Positions 61,438-64,000 of a DNA stretch of 64,000 nt are shown piece after piece. How positions within the stretch are numbered: the stretch's first letter is position 1; every line of letters starts with the position of its first letter. The stretch is from JAJRVM01 sp041752115 (GTDB taxonomy: Bacteria; Planctomycetota; Planctomycetia; Pirellulales; Pirellulaceae): NCBI GenBank assembly GCA_041752115.1, contig JBGSHS010000164.1:1-64000 (forward strand), read 5' to 3'. Under the pieces are notes generated by a model, which was given only the letters and a program-made list of their open reading frames with translations, was not told the origin of the DNA and ran no database searches. The position numbers and the translations under genes were made by a program.

Positions 61438-63077
61438 TGCGTCTCGACTTCCTGGGTACGTTCGGCTCGTGACAGATGCCGCTGCACAGCGGCCCCGACG
61501 AAGCCGGCGAATAACGGATGAGCAGCTGTCGGTTTCGATTTGAACTCCGGATGGAATTGTACCGCCACGAACCAGGGGTGTGACGGAAGTTCCATGATCT
61601 CGACCAAAGTACCATCGGGGCTGGTGCCAGCAAACCGCATTCCGTGAGCGCCATACTGTTGCCGATAGATGTTGTTGAACTCGTACCGGTGGCGATGCCG
61701 CTCCGAAATCTGTGGGGCTGCGTAGCAGGCGAACGCCCGGCTCTGGGGGTCCAATACGGTGGGTTGCGCGCCCAGACGCATGGTGCCGCCTTTGTCCGTG
61801 ACGTTCTTCTGTTCGTCGAGCAGGCAGATGACGGGATGGGGGGTATCCTTGCTGAATTCGGTGGAATGGGCCTGTGCCAGTCCGACCACCGACCGTCCGA
61901 ACTCGATCGCGGCGCATTGCATGCCCAGGCAGATGCCCAGGAACGGGATCTGCCGCTCGCGCGCGAAGCGAATCGCCTCGACCTTGCCCTCGATTCCTCG
62001 CTCGCCAAACCCTCCCGGGACCAGGATGCCATCGTAGCCGGCCAGCAGTCGTTCCGGTCCTTCGCCTTCAATGGCTTCACTTAACACCCGCCCGATCCGC
62101 ACCTGAGCGCGATGGTGCATGCCGGCGTGGTCGAGGGCCTCGTAGATCGATTTGTACGCGTCGAAATGGGCGGCATATTTGCCGACGACAGCGACACTCA
62201 GTTCATGCTCCGGATTGCGCAGTCGATGCAGCAGTTCCCGCCAGTTCTCCAGGTCGGCTTTGCCGGAGGGAAGCTGGAGCCGCTTCACGATCAGATCGTC
62301 CAGGTTGTTCTCGACCAGACTCAATGGCACTTCATAAATCGAAAAGTCCTTATCCTTTTCTTCGATGACGGCGCTGAGCGGCACGTTACAGAACAGTGCG
62401 ATCTTCTCCCGATCCTCTCGCGAAATCGACCTTTCGGTGCGACAGATCAGTATGTCGGGTTGAATACCGATCTCCCGCAGTCGTCCCACCGAGTGCTGTG
62501 TCGGCTTCGTCTTCAGCTCCCCTGCGGCTTTCAGGTAAGGCACGAGTGTGAGGTGAATGTAGAGGCAATTCTCTTTGCCCACATCCAGCGAGAACTGGCG
62601 AATGGCCTCCAGAAAGGGCTGGCTTTCGATGTCCCCTACCGTCCCCCCGATCTCAGTGATTACCACATCGACGTCGTCGCCGGCGAGTTTGTGCACCACG
62701 CTCTTAATTTCGTTGGTGATGTGAGGGATCACCTGCACGGTTTTGCCAAGGAACTCGCCACGCCGCTCCTTCTCAATGACCGCCTGATAGATCTGTCCGG
62801 TCGTGTAATTCGCATCACGCGTCAAGGGACTGTGCGTGAAGCGTTCGTAGTGGCCCAGGTCGAGATCCGTTTCGCTGCCGTCGTCTAGCACGTACACTTC
62901 GCCGTGCTGGTAAGGGCTCATGGTGCCCGGGTCGACGTTGATATAGGGATCCAGCTTCTGCATCCGGACCTTCAGCCCTCGTTGCTCCAGAAGCATTCCG
63001 ATCGAGGCACTGGTGAGCCCCTTGCCGAGGGAACTGACGACTCCGCCCGTCACGAAGATGTGTTTGGTCATGTCCAT
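61434..63077 (-). CDS. pyrG: CTP synthase
   Basis: Makes CTP from UTP, ATP and glutamine. The 547-residue enzyme has the synthetase domain (KHIFVTGGVVSSLGKGLTSA, KLDPYINVDPGTMSPYQHGE, ITEIGGTVGDIESQPFLEA) and the glutamine amidotransferase domain (GGFGERGIEGK, FLGICLGMQCAAIEFGRSV with the nucleophile Cys, VQFHPEFKSKP with the catalytic His-Glu). AGGAAGG four bases upstream supports ATG 63077; a second ATG at 63071 is in frame. CTP is the substrate of KdsB encoded just upstream, so kdsB-pyrG is a sensible operon. Confidence 0.97.
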   Translation of the reverse strand: MDMTKHIFVTGGVVSSLGKGLTSASIGMLLEQRGLKVRMQKLDPYINVDPGTMSPYQHGEVYVLDDGSETDLDLGHYERFTHSPLTRDANYTTGQIYQAVIEKERRGEFLGKTVQVIPHITNEIKSVVHKLAGDDVDVVITEIGGTVGDIESQPFLEAIRQFSLDVGKENCLYIHLTLVPYLKAAGELKTKPTQHSVGRLREIGIQPDILICRTERSISREDREKIALFCNVPLSAVIEEKDKDFSIYEVPLSLVENNLDDLIVKRLQLPSGKADLENWRELLHRLRNPEHELSVAVVGKYAAHFDAYKSIYEALDHAGMHHRAQVRIGRVLSEAIEGEGPERLLAGYDGILVPGGFGERGIEGKVEAIRFARERQIPFLGICLGMQCAAIEFGRSVVGLAQAHSTEFSKDTPHPVICLLDEQKNVTDKGGTMRLGAQPTVLDPQSRAFACYAAPQISERHRHRYEFNNIYRQQYGAHGMRFAGTSPDGTLVEIMELPSHPWFVAVQFHPEFKSKPTAAHPLFAGFVGAAVQRHLSRAERTQEVETQ

Positions 63078-63237
63078 GAAACCTTCCTGGTTGCAGATCG
63101 AGAGAGGGGAAAAAGCACATCAGCCATTGAAACGCCGGGCGTCGCGGCAGCAACGCGGCAGCGCTGTGGGGGATAGATGACACACCTCAGAGCGGGCTGT
63201 CGGCAAGCTCCAGGGCGTTCAACCCTGGAACTGTATG

Positions 63238-64000
63238 TTAGCAACTTCGGGTGCGACTGACAAAGGCCCGATAGTCAGCGGGAGTGTCGATTCCGATCGT
63301 CGGTTGGGCAATGACGGAGACCAGGATCTTGTCGCCAGCCGCCAAGACGCGCAGCTGTTCCAGCTTCTCCAACTGCTCGAGAGGACTTGGGGGGAGGGAG
63401 GCCAGATGCAGGAGGAAATCGCGTCGGTAGGCGTACAACCCGATGTGCTGCAGGAAGTTCGGCGGGTCGCCGGCGAGCAGGGAATCGTCCCAATGACGCG
63501 CGTGGGGGATCGGGCTGCGGCTGAAATACAGCGCTTCCCCAGCTGCCGAACAGACGACTTTCACGCACGCGGGGTCTTCCAGGTGCTGGCGGCTGCGAAT
63601 GGGTGTGGCCAAGGTTGACATCACGGCCCCTGCATGCCGCTCCAAGGTTTCGATGGCCAGATCGATTGCGTCCGCGGTGATCTCCGGTTCGTCCCCCTGC
63701 ACATTGACGAAGATGTCCACGTCGGGCATCGAGCGTGCCACTTCAGCAACACGATCGGTCCCGCAACAGGCCAGAGGATCGGTCATCACGACCTCGCCGC
63801 CAAAATCGCGCACGCACTGGAAGATTTCGACATGGTCCGTGGCCACGCACAATCCGACGGGACGCGTTGCGCGCCGAGCCGACTCGTACGTATGCTGGAT
63901 CAAGGGCTTGCCCGTTTCGGCCAGCAGCAGTTTCCGCGGCAGACGGGTGGAGGCAAGGCGGGCCGGAATCACAAGGTAGCTCCGGCAACGCGCTGTGTTT
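63238..64000 (-). CDS. kdsB: 3-deoxy-manno-octulosonate cytidylyltransferase (5' end outside window)
   Basis: Activates Kdo as CMP-Kdo for the inner core of LPS. The 244 residues from the internal GTG at 63972 show VIPARLASTRLPRKLL, the nucleotide-binding N-terminal motif, then FVNVQGDEPEIT (Mg2+ and CTP binding), ALYFSRSPIPH and HIGLYAYRRDFL. The frame stays open from 63972 to the window edge, and SYLVIPARLASTRLP fits the family better with a start further right, so the gene is treated as truncated by the window. It precedes pyrG with a 160-base gap. Confidence 0.92.
   Translation of the reverse strand, partial: NTARCRSYLVIPARLASTRLPRKLLLAETGKPLIQHTYESARRATRPVGLCVATDHVEIFQCVRDFGGEVVMTDPLACCGTDRVAEVARSMPDVDIFVNVQGDEPEITADAIDLAIETLERHAGAVMSTLATPIRSRQHLEDPACVKVVCSAAGEALYFSRSPIPHARHWDDSLLAGDPPNFLQHIGLYAYRRDFLLHLASLPPSPLEQLEKLEQLRVLAAGDKILVSVIAQPTIGIDTPADYRAFVSRTRSC

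Noticed and set aside
1..64000. tRNA, rRNA, transposase or phage genes
   Set aside because: No T-loop-like GGTTCRAATCC with matching arms, no rRNA segments, and no transposase, integrase or phage-protein motifs were seen on either strand; short or divergent RNAs could be missed by eye.

Overview
The window looks like a piece of a planctomycete chromosome (Pirellulales/Planctomycetales type). The clues are two DUF1559 proteins with type IV pilin-like N-termini, an HzsA-related protein fused to a SUMF1 domain, Gfo/Idh/MocA oxidoreductases with secretion signals, a family GH106 glycosidase, a Cys-rich lipoprotein, many small GC-rich genes separated by long repeat-filled intergenic stretches, and a Gram-negative lipopolysaccharide set (lpxA, kdsB, rfbB-like). 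No rRNA, tRNA, transposase, integrase or CRISPR array was seen. Both ends cut genes: the 3' half of ppdK on the left and a 5'-truncated kdsB on the right.

Layout. 1-7.2 kb: ppdK, lpxA, a repeat array of MITE-like character (about 2.9-4.2 kb), a TPR protein, a cysteine desulfurase and a dTDP-glucose 4,6-dehydratase. An inverted copy of one of the repeats lies at 7.4-7.8 kb, so this gene block is bracketed by inverted copies. 8.3-19.7 kb: a BtuB-like TonB-dependent receptor, a DUF1559 protein, a large GH106-type glycosidase, an L-fucose/L-arabinose isomerase-like protein and a second DUF1559 protein. 20.4-23 kb: an ECF-like and a primary-type sigma-70 factor. 23.1-29.2 kb (minus): a membrane-TPR protein and a hybrid histidine kinase with two receivers and an HPt domain, separated by one base. 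30-36.9 kb: an oversized TolC-like lipoprotein convergent with a membrane fusion protein, a MacB-type permease and a small membrane protein; no ABC ATPase is present. 37.9-41.1 kb: DUF4254, a HEAT/LRR/PDZ protein and a small CxxC protein.

41.4-48.1 kb (minus): a putative operon of a 1361-residue HzsA-related, diheme, SUMF1-fused secreted protein and two exported Gfo/Idh/MocA oxidoreductases, with a secreted BSP-type metallopeptidase divergent from it. This is the most unusual gene set of the window. 52-56.6 kb: sulfate assimilation genes: cysH of the Fe-S APS-reductase type, an Rrf2 regulator, and convergent cysD and a cysN-cysC fusion. 56.7-64 kb: rsmG, a Cys-rich lipoprotein coupled to a 3-methyladenine DNA glycosylase, a coiled-coil protein, an orphan mraZ, and the kdsB-pyrG-DUF1844 run.

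Repeats stand out: 15-bp tandem repeats at three unrelated loci (4091, 41291, 55591), 16-, 17-, 21- and 22-bp tandem repeats, perfect 16- and 17-bp hairpins, and two interspersed families. All identifications come from reading the sequence and remembered family motifs; no database search was run.
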